DNA of 64,000 bases from JBBQUN01 sp963698395 (GCA_963698395.1 CAVOQQ010000003.1:992001-1056000), one strand, 5' to 3'; counted from the stretch's first letter, positions 8,673-16,713 are shown. Translations and numbers: made by a program. Notes: a model not told the origin generated them from the letters alone.

Positions 8673-9077
8673 ATGGCAATGACCGATCCAATCGCCGACA
8701 TGCTCACCCGAATCCGCAACGCGAACATCGCGATGCACGACGAGGTGGCAATGCCGTCATCCAAGCTCAAAGAAGCACTCGCCGCTGTTCTCTACAGCGA
8801 GGGTTACATCGGTGAGTTCTCCGCATCCGACAACGAGTCGGGCGTGGGTCGCACCCTGAACATCAACATGAAGTACTCCCCCGAGCGCGAACGTGTCATC
8901 TCTGGCATCAAGCGTGTCTCCAAGCCTGGCTTGCGGGTGTACTCAAAGTCCGATTCGATCCCACGTGTCCTCGGTGGACTCGGGGTCGCCGTTCTCTCCA
9001 CCAGCAATGGACTCGTCACCGATCGTGAGGCCCGCAAGGCCAAAGTCGGCGGCGAGGTCCTCTGCTACGTCTGGTAG
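8673..9077 (+). CDS. rpsH: 30S ribosomal protein S8
   Basis: Central-domain 16S rRNA-binding protein and, in E. coli, the spc-operon repressor. It has 134 residues starting M-A-M-T-D-P-I-A-D-M-L-T-R-I-R-N-A, after GGAGGTAGCACACC. The C-terminal L-S-T-S-N-G-L-V-T-D-R-E-A-R signature is intact. Confidence 0.97.
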   Translation: MAMTDPIADMLTRIRNANIAMHDEVAMPSSKLKEALAAVLYSEGYIGEFSASDNESGVGRTLNINMKYSPERERVISGIKRVSKPGLRVYSKSDSIPRVLGGLGVAVLSTSNGLVTDREARKAKVGGEVLCYVW

Positions 9078-9083
9078 GCCGCA

Positions 9084-9623
9084 ATGTCTCGTATTGGCAA
9101 AGCTCCCATCTCCATTCCCAAAGGCGTCGAGGTGTCGGTGTCGGGCAAGGACGTCACGGTCAAGGGTTCCAAGGGTTCCTTGACCCACACCGTTCCCGAG
9201 GTCATTTCGGTCTCGGTCGAAGACGACACCGTCAACGTGGCCCGTGGCACCGACGAGCGTTCCGCTCGTGCTCTTCACGGTCTCAGCCGATCGCTGATCA
9301 ACAACATGGTGATCGGTGTCAGCGAAGGGTTCCGCAAGGATCTCGAGATCGTCGGTGTCGGCTATCGCGCCGCCGCCAAGGGCAACGACAAGCTCGAGCT
9401 GTCGCTCGGCTTCAGTCACTCGGTCGAGGTCCAGGCGCCCGAAGGCATCACCTTCGACGTGCCCGAGCCCACCAAGATCGGCGTCATCGGTATCGACAAG
9501 CAAGCCGTTGGCCAGGTCGCCGCTGTGATCCGGGCCTACCGCAAGCCCGAACCCTACAAGGGCAAGGGTGTTCGCTACGCCGGCGAGCGCGTCGTGCGCA
9601 AGGCCGGAAAGGCAGGTAAGTAA
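9084..9623 (+). CDS. rplF: 50S ribosomal protein L6
   Basis: Protein near the sarcin-ricin loop, built from two similar domains. It has 179 residues starting M-S-R-I-G-K-A-P-I-S-I-P. The C-terminal P-E-P-Y-K-G-K-G-V-R-Y motif is present. Shares the A of its TAA with the rplR start (TAATG). Confidence 0.97.
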   Translation: MSRIGKAPISIPKGVEVSVSGKDVTVKGSKGSLTHTVPEVISVSVEDDTVNVARGTDERSARALHGLSRSLINNMVIGVSEGFRKDLEIVGVGYRAAAKGNDKLELSLGFSHSVEVQAPEGITFDVPEPTKIGVIGIDKQAVGQVAAVIRAYRKPEPYKGKGVRYAGERVVRKAGKAGK

Positions 9624-9985
9624 TGGCGAAGACCAACGTCAAAGCCGCCGCCCGCAGTCGGCGTCAGCGCCGGGTGCGCAAGAAGGTCGTCGGTACCGCC
9701 GAGCGTCCCCGTCTGGCCGTCTTCCGTTCGAATCGTCACATCAGCGTCCAGCTGATCGACGACTCGGCCGGCACCACCATCGCTGCCGCTTCGAGCTACG
9801 AAGCCGAGCTTCGCACGCCCACCACCGGCAACGTCGTCACCGCGACCGCTGTTGGCACCAAGATCGGTGAGCGAGCCAAGGCAGCAGGCATCACCACGGT
9901 CGTGTTCGACCGGGGCGGCAACCGCTATCACGGCCGGGTCGCAGCGGTGGCCGATGCCGCCCGCGAAGCCGGGCTCGAGTTCTAG
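9623..9985 (+). CDS. rplR: 50S ribosomal protein L18
   Basis: 5S rRNA-binding protein. It has 120 residues with the basic N-terminal region followed by P-R-L-A-V-F-R-S-N-R-H-I. The V-F-D-R-G-G-N-R-Y-H-G-R-V signature is close to the C-terminus. Normal length. Confidence 0.97.
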   Translation: MAKTNVKAAARSRRQRRVRKKVVGTAERPRLAVFRSNRHISVQLIDDSAGTTIAAASSYEAELRTPTTGNVVTATAVGTKIGERAKAAGITTVVFDRGGNRYHGRVAAVADAAREAGLEF

Positions 9986-9995
9986 GAGAATCGCT

Positions 9996-10568
9996 ATGGC
10001 CAACGACAATCGAAACGACCGCGGCGATGGCCGTGAGTCACGAGTCATCACCATCAACCGAGTCTCCAAGGTCGTGAAGGGCGGGCGGCGCTTTGCGTTC
10101 ACTGCGCTCGTCGTTCTCGGCGATGGCAACGGTCGAGTCGGACTCGGCTACGGCAAGGCCAAGGAGGTGCCCCTCGCCATCCAGAAGGGCACCGAAGAGG
10201 CCAGGAAGCTGATGTTCGACGTGCCCATGGCGGGTGGAACCATCACGCATCCCATTCTCGGAACCCAGGGTGCAGGCCAGGTGCTGTTGAAGCCGGCCGC
10301 TCCCGGTACCGGTGTCATCGCCGGTGGCGCTGCTCGCGCCATCCTCGAAGAGGCCGGAATCCGCGACATCCTCTGCAAGTCGCTCGGTTCCGCCAATCAG
10401 ATCAACGTGGCTCGGGCCACCATCAACGCCCTGCAGGGCCTGAAGCGCCCCGACGAGGTCGCTCGCCTGCGTGGTCTCGATGCCTCGGAGTTCACTCCGA
10501 AGGGCATGCTCGACGCCTACAACGAGACGCAGCGCACTCGTCGTGGTGAAGCTGCAGAGGTCAACTGA
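9996..10568 (+). CDS. rpsE: 30S ribosomal protein S5
   Basis: Fidelity protein at the mRNA entry channel. The ATG at 9996 (M-A-N-D-N-R-N-D-R-G-D-G) follows TAGGAGAATCGCT. It has 190 residues. R-V-S-K-V-V-K-G-G-R-R-F-A-F, G-L-G-Y-G-K-A-K-E-V-P and G-G-A-A-R-A-I-L-E are diagnostic. The open frame upstream of this ATG is an rplR shadow. Confidence 0.97.
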   Translation: MANDNRNDRGDGRESRVITINRVSKVVKGGRRFAFTALVVLGDGNGRVGLGYGKAKEVPLAIQKGTEEARKLMFDVPMAGGTITHPILGTQGAGQVLLKPAAPGTGVIAGGAARAILEEAGIRDILCKSLGSANQINVARATINALQGLKRPDEVARLRGLDASEFTPKGMLDAYNETQRTRRGEAAEVN

Positions 10569-10753
10569 TGGCAGATTTCAAGATCACCCAGACTCGCTCC
10601 GCCATCGGCACCAAGCCGAAGCAGCGGGGAACGCTTCGAGCCCTCGGTCTCCGTGGGGTCGGCAAGTCCAACACGATCGCTGACAGCCCGGAACTGCGCG
10701 GCATGCTCGCCCGTGTTCCTCACCTCGTCAGCGTGGAAGAGGTAACGGCATGA
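10568..10753 (+). CDS. rpmD: 50S ribosomal protein L30
   Basis: Small large-subunit protein of 61 residues, coupled to rpsE by TGATG. The K-I-T-Q-T-R-S-A-I-G start and T-L-R-A-L-G-L-R block are standard. Its stop overlaps the rplO ATG in an ATGA. Confidence 0.95.
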   Translation: MADFKITQTRSAIGTKPKQRGTLRALGLRGVGKSNTIADSPELRGMLARVPHLVSVEEVTA

Positions 10754-11236
10754 AGGTTCACGATCTCCAGCCAGACGAAGGGTCCCGCAAGCGGGCGCAA
10801 GCGCGTCGGTCGTGGTATCGGTGGCAAGGGCGGCAAGACCGCCGGTCGCGGTAGCAAGGGTCAGCGTGCGCGCAACACCGTGCGTGTCGGCTTCGAAGGT
10901 GGCCAGCTTCCGCTCCAGCAGCGGTTGCCCAAGCTTCGTGGCTTCGACAACCCCTTCCGGGTCGAATACCAGGCCATCAACCTCGACACCATCGCCGAGT
11001 CCGAACTCGCCGAGGTCACGCCCGAAGCACTTTTCGCCAAGGGACTCATCGGCAAGGACGTCCTCGTCAAGGTCCTCGGCCGTGGTGAACTGTCCAGTGC
11101 CGTCACCGTGAAAGCGCACGCCTTCTCGAAGTCGGCCGAAGCGGCGATCACCGCTGCCGGCGGATCCGTCGAGAAGCTGCCCCTGCCGTTCGCTGTGCGT
11201 CCGGCGTCGTCGGGCAACCAGCACATGAACCGCTGA
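10750..11236 (+). CDS. rplO: 50S ribosomal protein L15, frameshifted near the N-terminus
   Basis: Late-assembly large-subunit protein. The start at 10750 (M-K-V-H-D-L-Q-P-D-E-G-S-R-K-R) is correct and coupled to rpmD, but that frame stops at 10852-10854. The rest of L15 (K-R-V-G-R-G-I-G-G-K-G-G-K, then G-F-E-G-G-Q-L-P-L) is in the next frame and runs to 11236. Dropping one base around 10793-10798, in the G/C-rich run after the AAGCGG codons, restores S-R-K-R-A-K-R-V-G-R-G. So the sequence holds one extra base, by mutation or more likely assembly error. A truncated protein from a later start would lose the rRNA-binding N-terminus. Confidence 0.88.
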
Positions 11237-11250
11237 TTCAGCTTGTTGCG

Positions 11251-11278
11251 AACCCCTGCCCCCTCTGGGGCAGGGGTT
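11251..11278 (+). terminator. Terminator hairpin between rplO and secY
   Basis: A perfect 12-bp stem, AACCCCTGCCCC with GGGGCAGGGGTT, encloses a 4-base CTCT loop and is followed by TGTGTCATTTTG. It lies 14 bases after rplO and 40 before secY, so it may set secY-adk apart from the ribosomal genes or act as a partial attenuator. Confidence 0.75.
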
Positions 11279-11318
11279 TGTGTCATTTTGTCTCGGTAGC
11301 GAACATCAGGAGCCCGAA

Positions 11319-12650
11319 GTGAAAACCCTGAAGCACGTCTTTGCCTCCGCAGAGCTGCGCAACAAGATCTTGTTCACCCTCGCCATGATCGCGCTGTACC
11401 GACTCGGTGCACAGATCCCCTCGCCCGGTGTGAACCTCGATGCCATCACCCAATTGGCCGACCGGTCGGGCGACGACTCGCCGACCGGGGGCATCTTCGG
11501 CTATCTCCAGCTGTTCTCCGGTGGTGGTCTCGGCTCGCTGTCGTTCTTCGCCCTCGGGATCCTGCCGTACATCACCGCATCGATCATCATCCAGATCCTC
11601 ACCGTCGCCATCCCCAAGCTCGAGGAATGGCAGTCGCAGGGCGCAGTCGGTCAGCGCAAGATCACACAGTGGACTCGTTACGTCTCCATGGTGCTCGCGC
11701 TCGTGCAGAGCACCAGCTTCGTCTTTCTCATCTCGGGCAATCCCGACGGCTTCTTCGGCACCAGCGGGATCGATCTCTTCCCCCGCCAGCAAGACAACTG
11801 GGGCCTCAAGGTGGTCCTGGCCGTCACCTGCATGACCGTCGGCACGGCCGTGGTCATGTGGATGGGCGAGCTCATCACCCAGAAGGGCATCGGCAACGGC
11901 ATGTCGCTGATGATCTTCGCCTCGGTCGTCTCGGGTCTTCCCGGTATCGGTCTGCAGATCGAACTGCTCAAGGGCTGGTTCGGCCTCGCCGTCGCCCTGA
12001 TCCTGCTGATCGGCCTCACCGCCGGGATCACCTTCGTCGAGCAGGGGCAGCGACGCATTCCGGTCAACTTCGCCAAGCGAGTGGTCGGGCGTCGCCAATA
12101 CGGCGGCAACAACACCTACATCCCCCTCAAGGTCAACCAGGCCGGCGTCATCCCGGTCATCTTCGCCTCGTCGCTGCTCCAGCTCCCCAGCTTGCTGGTG
12201 GGCGTGCTGCCGTCGGACGGCTGGGGCCAGAGTGTGCGCGGCTGGGTCTCCGACAACCTCTATCGCCCCGACAACGTGGGCTACGTGCTGGTGTTCGGTC
12301 TGTTGATCATCGGGTTCGCCTACTTCTACAACTCCATCGCCTTCGATCCGGTGCGACGCGCCGACGAGCTACGCAAGTCTGGCGGGTTCATTCCCGGCAT
12401 TCGTCCGGGGCCACAGACCGAGCGCTACCTCACCAAGGTGCTGAATCGCATCACCTTGCCCGGCGCGATCTTCCTCGCCGTCGTGGCGTTGATCCCGTCC
12501 GCAGCGCTCTCTCGGGCGCTCGGCGACTCCGGAACCCAGGTCGGCTTCTCCGGCGTCTCGATCCTGATCGCCGTCGGTGTGGCGCTCGAAACGATGAAGC
12601 AGATCGACTCGCACCTGCTCAGCCAGAACTACGAGGGCTTCCTCAAGTAG
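11319..12650 (+). CDS. secY: Preprotein translocase subunit SecY
   Basis: Channel subunit of the Sec translocon in the inner membrane. The GTG at 11319 (M-K-T-L-K-H-V-F-A-S-A-E-L-R-N-K) is preferred to the upstream ATG because CAGGAG precedes it and the protein then has 443 residues, the family length. About ten hydrophobic segments are visible. G-I-L-P-Y-I-T-A-S-I-I-I-Q and the cytoplasmic loop G-Q-R-R-I-P-V are diagnostic. Confidence 0.96.
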   Translation: MKTLKHVFASAELRNKILFTLAMIALYRLGAQIPSPGVNLDAITQLADRSGDDSPTGGIFGYLQLFSGGGLGSLSFFALGILPYITASIIIQILTVAIPKLEEWQSQGAVGQRKITQWTRYVSMVLALVQSTSFVFLISGNPDGFFGTSGIDLFPRQQDNWGLKVVLAVTCMTVGTAVVMWMGELITQKGIGNGMSLMIFASVVSGLPGIGLQIELLKGWFGLAVALILLIGLTAGITFVEQGQRRIPVNFAKRVVGRRQYGGNNTYIPLKVNQAGVIPVIFASSLLQLPSLLVGVLPSDGWGQSVRGWVSDNLYRPDNVGYVLVFGLLIIGFAYFYNSIAFDPVRRADELRKSGGFIPGIRPGPQTERYLTKVLNRITLPGAIFLAVVALIPSAALSRALGDSGTQVGFSGVSILIAVGVALETMKQIDSHLLSQNYEGFLK

Positions 12651-12744
12651 TCCTCGCCATCGCTGACGAAGATTGCCGGCTGGACAAGTCGGCTCGTATC
12701 TGGGACCTTGTCTGGCCACGTCCTTTGTTCCCTGGGAGGAAACA

Positions 12745-13320
12745 ATGTCGAGCCCCACACGATTGGTGATCTTCGGTCGCCAAGGCGCCGGTAAGGGTAC
12801 GCAATGCGTCCGCCTTGTCGAGCAATATGGCGTGCACCACATTTCGACCGGTGACATGCTGCGGGGCGCCGTGGCCGCGGGCACCGAAATGGGGCTCAAG
12901 GCCAAGGCGGTCATGGACGCCGGTGATCTGGTCGGCGACGACATCATCAATGGCATCGTCCGTGAGCGGCTGGCAGCCGACGACATCGCCGAGAGTGGTT
13001 TCGTGCTCGACGGCTATCCGCGAACGGTCGCCCAGGCCGAGGCGTTGGTCCAGATCCTCGGATCCGACCACCTTCACTGCGTGGTCGACCTCGACGTGCC
13101 GTTGGCCGAGGTCACCGAACGCATGAAGGCCCGTGGTCGCGACGACGACACCGACGAAGGCATCGCCCGTCGCCTCGAGCTCTACGAGCAGGAAACCCGA
13201 CCGGTTCTCGACTGGTTCGCAGCGCGCGATCTCCTCGTCGAAGTCGACGGCTTCGCCGACGAGGCAACGGTCACCAAGCGTCTGTTCGCTGCCATCGACA
13301 ACGCCATCGCGTCAGCCTGA
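12745..13320 (+). CDS. adk: Adenylate kinase
   Basis: Converts AMP and ATP to two ADP. The ATG at 12745 follows GGGAGGAAACA. It has 191 residues with P-loop G-R-Q-G-A-G-K-G-T-Q, the NMP region I-S-T-G-D-M-L-R and D-G-Y-P-R-T. The lid is the short form (R-D-D-D-T-D-E-G) without zinc cysteines, as in most actinobacteria. map normally follows in this cluster and is missing here. Confidence 0.96.
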   Translation: MSSPTRLVIFGRQGAGKGTQCVRLVEQYGVHHISTGDMLRGAVAAGTEMGLKAKAVMDAGDLVGDDIINGIVRERLAADDIAESGFVLDGYPRTVAQAEALVQILGSDHLHCVVDLDVPLAEVTERMKARGRDDDTDEGIARRLELYEQETRPVLDWFAARDLLVEVDGFADEATVTKRLFAAIDNAIASA

Positions 13321-13333
13321 GCTCGCGAGTCTG

Positions 13334-13425
13334 GGCCGTGCTGTTCGGGCCTCGGCCCGAGGCCGTGCTGTTTGGGCCTCGGCCCGAGGCCGTGCTGTTT
13401 GGGCCCCGGCCCGAGGCCGTGCTGT
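13334..13425. repeat. 27-bp tandem repeat, 3.4 copies, after adk
   Basis: Units start at 13334, 13361 and 13388, with a partial fourth from 13415. Each unit has GGCCGTGCTGTT followed by a GC-rich inverted repeat (GGCCTCG/CGAGGCC), so each can fold into a hairpin. They begin 14 bases after adk. In one frame they read A-V-L-F-G-P-R-P-E, but no gene with a proper start fits. From the array to the infA promoter (about 13426-13700) I see no gene, only the hairpin at 13581. Confidence 0.9.
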
Positions 13426-13580
13426 CAGCTGACCACCGGGTCGGGCGAGAGTCGGCCGGCATCGGCGGCGTTGCTCGCACCGGCGCTCGTCGACCACGGT
13501 TCGACGGCGTGTCCCCACTCGGTCGTCCATTCGGGCTACAACGGTGTGATCGCCACCACCGTACGAAACCGTGATGTGGG

Positions 13581-13616
13581 TCGCTCGGACACCGTATGAA
13601 GATCCGGTGCGAGCGA
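13581..13616. other. Long imperfect hairpin in the adk-infA gap
   Basis: TCGCTCG and CACCG on the left pair with CGGTG and CGAGCGA on the right: 12 pairs, a 2-base bulge and a 10-base loop. No T-run follows, so it is a weak terminator candidate. It could be an operator or part of a small RNA. No coding frame covers it convincingly. Confidence 0.4.
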
Positions 13617-13699
13617 TCGGGCGGAGAATCGGCGGACGCGGTGGCTCGTCGCGATGTCCGTTCATCGTGATGAGTTCTCTCGTCGTGCTCGACTGAGGG

Positions 13700-13728
13700 T
13701 TGGAGCGCGGGTCGCCGACCACTAGCAT
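13700..13728 (+). promoter_or_regulatory. Promoter of infA
   Basis: TTGGAG at 13700-13705, a 17-base spacer, then TAGCAT at 13723-13728. The predicted start of transcription near 13735 leaves a leader of about 128 bases before infA. The same -35 hexamer with the same spacing occurs before rplM. Confidence 0.65.
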
Positions 13729-13862
13729 GGTCTGTCGGCCATCGACGCGTCTTCTCGTCGCACCGGTTGCCCCACTCTCCGAGTCACTCCAACGCACTGT
13801 GTGTCAGCACGAAGCGTCAGAATTCGAACCGGAGAGCCGTCCGCTCGTCGAGGAGGAACGTC

Positions 13863-14087
13863 CTGCCCAAGTCCAAGGAAGATGCGATTGTCCTCGAGGG
13901 CACCATCGTCGAGTCGCTCCCGAACGCCATGTTCCGGGTCGAGCTCGAGAACGGTCTGACCGTGCTCGGCCACATCTCAGGGAAGATGCGCCGGCACTAC
14001 ATCCGAATTCTTCCGGGCGACCGGGTGCAGGTGGAGCTCACGCCCTACGACCTCACTCGTGGACGTATCACCTACCGCTACAAGTAG
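13863..14087 (+). CDS. infA: Translation initiation factor IF-1, apparent CTG start
   Basis: Binds the ribosomal A site during initiation. The OB-fold core is intact: E-D-A-I-V-L-E-G-T-I-V-E through D-R-V-Q-V-E-L-T-P-Y-D-L-T-R-G-R-I-T-Y-R-Y-K. Homologs begin M-x-K-x-E-D-A. Here the codon in that place is CTG at 13863, with a perfect AGGAGG six bases before it. No ATG, GTG or TTG lies between it and an ATG at 13767, which would add 32 unrelated residues. With CTG the protein has 74 residues, the normal size. A base error at the start codon is the alternative. Confidence 0.9.
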   Translation: MPKSKEDAIVLEGTIVESLPNAMFRVELENGLTVLGHISGKMRRHYIRILPGDRVQVELTPYDLTRGRITYRYK

Positions 14088-14111
14088 GACCCCGATTCCG
14101 ACTCACCGGTC

Positions 14112-14168
14112 GGCGAGTTCGCTCGCCACACGCGGTGAGATGTCCGTTGCTGGCGCTGGTGCGCCAGC
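14112..14168 (+). promoter_or_regulatory. Two stable hairpins before rpmJ
   Basis: 14112-14127 is GGCGAG-TTCG-CTCGCC, a stem capped by the extra-stable UUCG loop. 14149-14168 is GCTGGCGC-TGGT-GCGCCAGC, a perfect 8-bp stem. Both lie in the 132-base gap between infA and rpmJ and would be in the leader of the alpha-operon mRNA. Neither has a T-run. They may end infA transcription partially or serve as a binding site for S4 or another ribosomal protein; that is inference. Confidence 0.5.
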
Positions 14169-14219
14169 GCGCCATTCCAATCCGAAAAACAGGTAACCAA
14201 CCATGACACGGGATGCACG

Positions 14220-14333
14220 ATGAAAGTACGACCCAGCGTCAAGAAGATGTGCGAGAATTGCAAGGTCATTCGCCGGCGCGGTCGCGTCATGGTGATCTGC
14301 GAGAACCCACGTCACAAGCAGAGGCAAGGCTGA
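14220..14333 (+). CDS. rpmJ: 50S ribosomal protein L36
   Basis: Very small zinc-binding large-subunit protein with 37 residues, M-K-V-R-P-S-V-K-K-M-C-E-N-C then a second C and an H. The C-x2-C...C...H ligands of the zinc form are complete. The start is the ATG at 14220. It lies between infA and rpsM, its standard place. The stop is one base before the rpsM ATG. Confidence 0.95.
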   Translation: MKVRPSVKKMCENCKVIRRRGRVMVICENPRHKQRQG

Positions 14334-14334
14334 T

Positions 14335-14709
14335 ATGGCACGCATCGCTGGCGTTGATATTCCACGCGACAAGCAGGTGGGCATTTCGCTCACGTACATC
14401 TTCGGCGTAGGCCGCACCACCGCCGGTCAGGTTCTCGACCGCACCGGCGTCGAAGCCACCACCCGAGTCAAGGATCTGACCGAAGCCGAAGTCATGGCCA
14501 TCCGTGCCGACATCGACGCCAACGTCAAGACCGAGGGCGACCTTCGTCGCGGGGTGTCGCAAGACATCAAGCGCAAGATGGAGATCGGAAGCCACCAGGG
14601 CATCCGTCACCGCAAAGGCCTGCCCGTCCGCGGCCAGCGCACTCAGACCAATGCCCGCACCCGCAAGGGCCCGAAGCGCACCGTCGCCGGCAAGAAGAAG
14701 GCAAAGTAG
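14335..14709 (+). CDS. rpsM: 30S ribosomal protein S13
   Basis: Head protein bridging to the large subunit and the P-site tRNA. It has 124 residues starting M-A-R-I-A-G-V-D-I-P-R-D-K. The helix-two-turn-helix region and G-L-P-V-R-G-Q-R-T-Q-T-N-A-R-T-R-K-G are intact, with a lysine-rich tail. Confidence 0.97.
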   Translation: MARIAGVDIPRDKQVGISLTYIFGVGRTTAGQVLDRTGVEATTRVKDLTEAEVMAIRADIDANVKTEGDLRRGVSQDIKRKMEIGSHQGIRHRKGLPVRGQRTQTNARTRKGPKRTVAGKKKAK

Positions 14710-14711
14710 TC

Positions 14712-15110
14712 ATGGCCAAGCCAAGCACCGGAGGCCGGCGGCCTCGCAAGAAAGAGCGCAAGAACGTCACGCATGGCGTTGCGCACATCAAGTCGAGCTT
14801 CAACAACACGATCATCGCGATCACCGATCAGGACGGCAACGTGTTGTCGTGGGCCTCGGCCGGCAACGTCGGTTTCAAGGGTTCACGCAAGAGCACCCCG
14901 TACGCCGCCCAGATGGCCGCCGAAGCTGCGGCCCGTCGGGCCATGGAACACGGTGTCCGCAAGGTCGACGTGCAGGTGAAGGGTCCAGGCTCGGGCCGAG
15001 AGACCGCCATCCGCTCCATCCAGAACAGCGGGATCGAAGTGACGGGTATCAAAGACGTCACGCCCGTTCCCCACAATGGTTGCCGGCCGCCGAAGCGTCG
15101 GAGGGTTTGA
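14712..15110 (+). CDS. rpsK: 30S ribosomal protein S11
   Basis: Platform protein at the mRNA exit. It has 132 residues with H-I-K-S-S-F-N-N-T-I-I-A-I-T-D, G-F-K-G-S-R-K-S-T-P-Y-A-A-Q and the C-terminal H-N-G-C-R-P-P-K-R-R-R-V. Two bases separate it from rpsM, three from rpsD. Confidence 0.97.
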   Translation: MAKPSTGGRRPRKKERKNVTHGVAHIKSSFNNTIIAITDQDGNVLSWASAGNVGFKGSRKSTPYAAQMAAEAAARRAMEHGVRKVDVQVKGPGSGRETAIRSIQNSGIEVTGIKDVTPVPHNGCRPPKRRRV

Positions 15111-15113
15111 TCC

Positions 15114-15734
15114 ATGTCGCGTTACACCGGGCCCCGCGCCCGCATCTCCCGCCGTCTCGGCACCAACATCTTCGACACCCGGGGTGAAGCCCAGGCGCTC
15201 GAGAAGCGCCCGTACCCGCCCGGCGTGCACGGTCGCACCCGTCGCCGTGGCAACAACAACACCGAGTACCTGTTCCAGCTGCAGGAGAAGCAGAAGGCTC
15301 GCTTCGCCTACGGCCTGACCGAGCGCCAGTTCCGTAAGGTCTACGACGAAGCCCAGCGTCGCCCCGGTGTCACCGGCGAGAACATGCTGCGCTTCCTCGA
15401 GCTTCGCCTCGACAACGTGGTCTATCGCGCCGGGCTCTGCTCGACCCGTGCCCAGGCCCGTCAGTTCGTGAGCCATGGCCACATCAAGGTCAACGGCAAG
15501 CGCGTCAACATCCCCTCCTACCGGGTCCGCAAGGGCGATGTCGTGGAGTTCAAGGAAAAGACCCGCGAAAACGCCGTGATCCAGTGGAACAAGGACGTGC
15601 TCGACCGCACGCCTCCCGCTTGGCTCGACCGTGGTGCCGACGGCGCCTCGGTCACCGTGTACAGCGAACCCCTGCGTGAGCAGATCGACGTGCCGCTGCG
15701 CGAGCAGCTCATCGTCGAGCTGTATTCGAAGTAG
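15114..15734 (+). CDS. rpsD: 30S ribosomal protein S4
   Basis: 16S assembly initiator and the alpha-operon repressor in E. coli. It has 206 residues with the S4 RNA-binding domain around residues 95-155 (R-L-D-N-V-V-Y-R-A-G through H-G-H-I-K-V-N-G). This is the zinc-free form: no N-terminal cysteine cluster. It sits in the alpha operon as in actinobacteria. Confidence 0.97.
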   Translation: MSRYTGPRARISRRLGTNIFDTRGEAQALEKRPYPPGVHGRTRRRGNNNTEYLFQLQEKQKARFAYGLTERQFRKVYDEAQRRPGVTGENMLRFLELRLDNVVYRAGLCSTRAQARQFVSHGHIKVNGKRVNIPSYRVRKGDVVEFKEKTRENAVIQWNKDVLDRTPPAWLDRGADGASVTVYSEPLREQIDVPLREQLIVELYSK

Positions 15735-15768
15735 ACCCTCGCCCGAGCTGGCCGGAAGGAATCCCACC

Positions 15769-16710
15769 ATGCTGATCATTCAGCGCCCCACCGTGGAGCA
15801 ACTCGACGACGGCGAAACGAACACTGGTCGCTTTGCGATCGGTCCCCTCGAGCCTGGCTTCGGCCACACGCTCGGGAACTCGCTTCGCCGCACGTTGCTC
15901 TCCTCGGTCCCCGGCGCCGCCATCACGAGTGTTCGTTTCGACGATGCGTTGCACGAGTTCGACACCCTCCCTGGCGTGGTCGAAGACGTGACCGACATCA
16001 TCTTGAACCTCAAGGACATCGTCGTCACCAGCGAAAGCGATGAGCCGGCCACCCTGCGTCTCGACGCTCGCGGCCCCGGCGACGTCACCGCCGGCGACAT
16101 CGCCTGCCCTCCCGAGGTGGAACTCCTCAACGGCGATATCCACATCGCAAAGCTCGACGGCAAGGGTCGCATCGCCATCGATCTCGTGGTCGAGCGTGGA
16201 CGCGGCTGGATCGGTTCCGACCGGATTGCCAACAACCCGGTCATCGGTGTGATCCCGATCGACGCGATCTTCAGCCCGATTCGTCGAGTGTCGATCACCG
16301 TCGAACCGACCCGTGTCGAGATGTCGACCAACTACGATCGCCTCATTCTCGAGATCGAGACCGACGGCGCCATTTCACCTCGCGAATCGCTGGCCTCGGC
16401 CGGCGCCACGCTGCGGTCACTGGTGCAACTGGTCGAAGAGATGAGCGACGAGCCCGAGGGTCTGACCCTGGGCGAAGCACCGGCCGCCGCGTCGGGCTCA
16501 CCTGACCTCGATCTACCGATCGAAGACCTCGATCTGTCCGAGCGCCCGCGCAATTGCCTCAAGCGTGCGCAGGTCAACAGCATCGGGGAACTGCTTACCA
16601 AGACCGAAGACGACTTGCTGGCCATCACGAACTTCGGCCAGAAGTCCCTCGACGAAGTGATCGCCAAGCTCGACGAGCGCGGCCTCTCGCTTCGTGGATC
16701 CAGGAGCTGA
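15769..16710 (+). CDS. rpoA: DNA-directed RNA polymerase subunit alpha
   Basis: Scaffold for polymerase assembly. The ATG at 15769 (M-L-I-I-Q-R-P-T-V-E) follows GGAAGGAATCCCACC. It has 313 residues: N-terminal dimerization domain to about 230 (G-P-L-E-P-G-F-G-H-T-L-G-N-S-L-R-R), a Glu/Asp linker, then the C-terminal domain (R-P-R-N-C-L-K-R-A, S-L-D-E-V). The frame upstream of the ATG is an rpsD shadow. Confidence 0.97.
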   Translation: MLIIQRPTVEQLDDGETNTGRFAIGPLEPGFGHTLGNSLRRTLLSSVPGAAITSVRFDDALHEFDTLPGVVEDVTDIILNLKDIVVTSESDEPATLRLDARGPGDVTAGDIACPPEVELLNGDIHIAKLDGKGRIAIDLVVERGRGWIGSDRIANNPVIGVIPIDAIFSPIRRVSITVEPTRVEMSTNYDRLILEIETDGAISPRESLASAGATLRSLVQLVEEMSDEPEGLTLGEAPAAASGSPDLDLPIEDLDLSERPRNCLKRAQVNSIGELLTKTEDDLLAITNFGQKSLDEVIAKLDERGLSLRGSRS

Positions 16711-16713
16711 TCG

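Noticed and set aside
10785..10800. Programmed +1 frameshifting in rplO
   Set aside because: No slow codon, stop or Shine-Dalgarno-like stimulator is visible at the site; a single extra base explains it.
13338..13574. A plus-strand gene over the 27-bp repeats
   Set aside because: The frame is open only because the repeat is 27 bases long; no start signal and no non-repeat domain.
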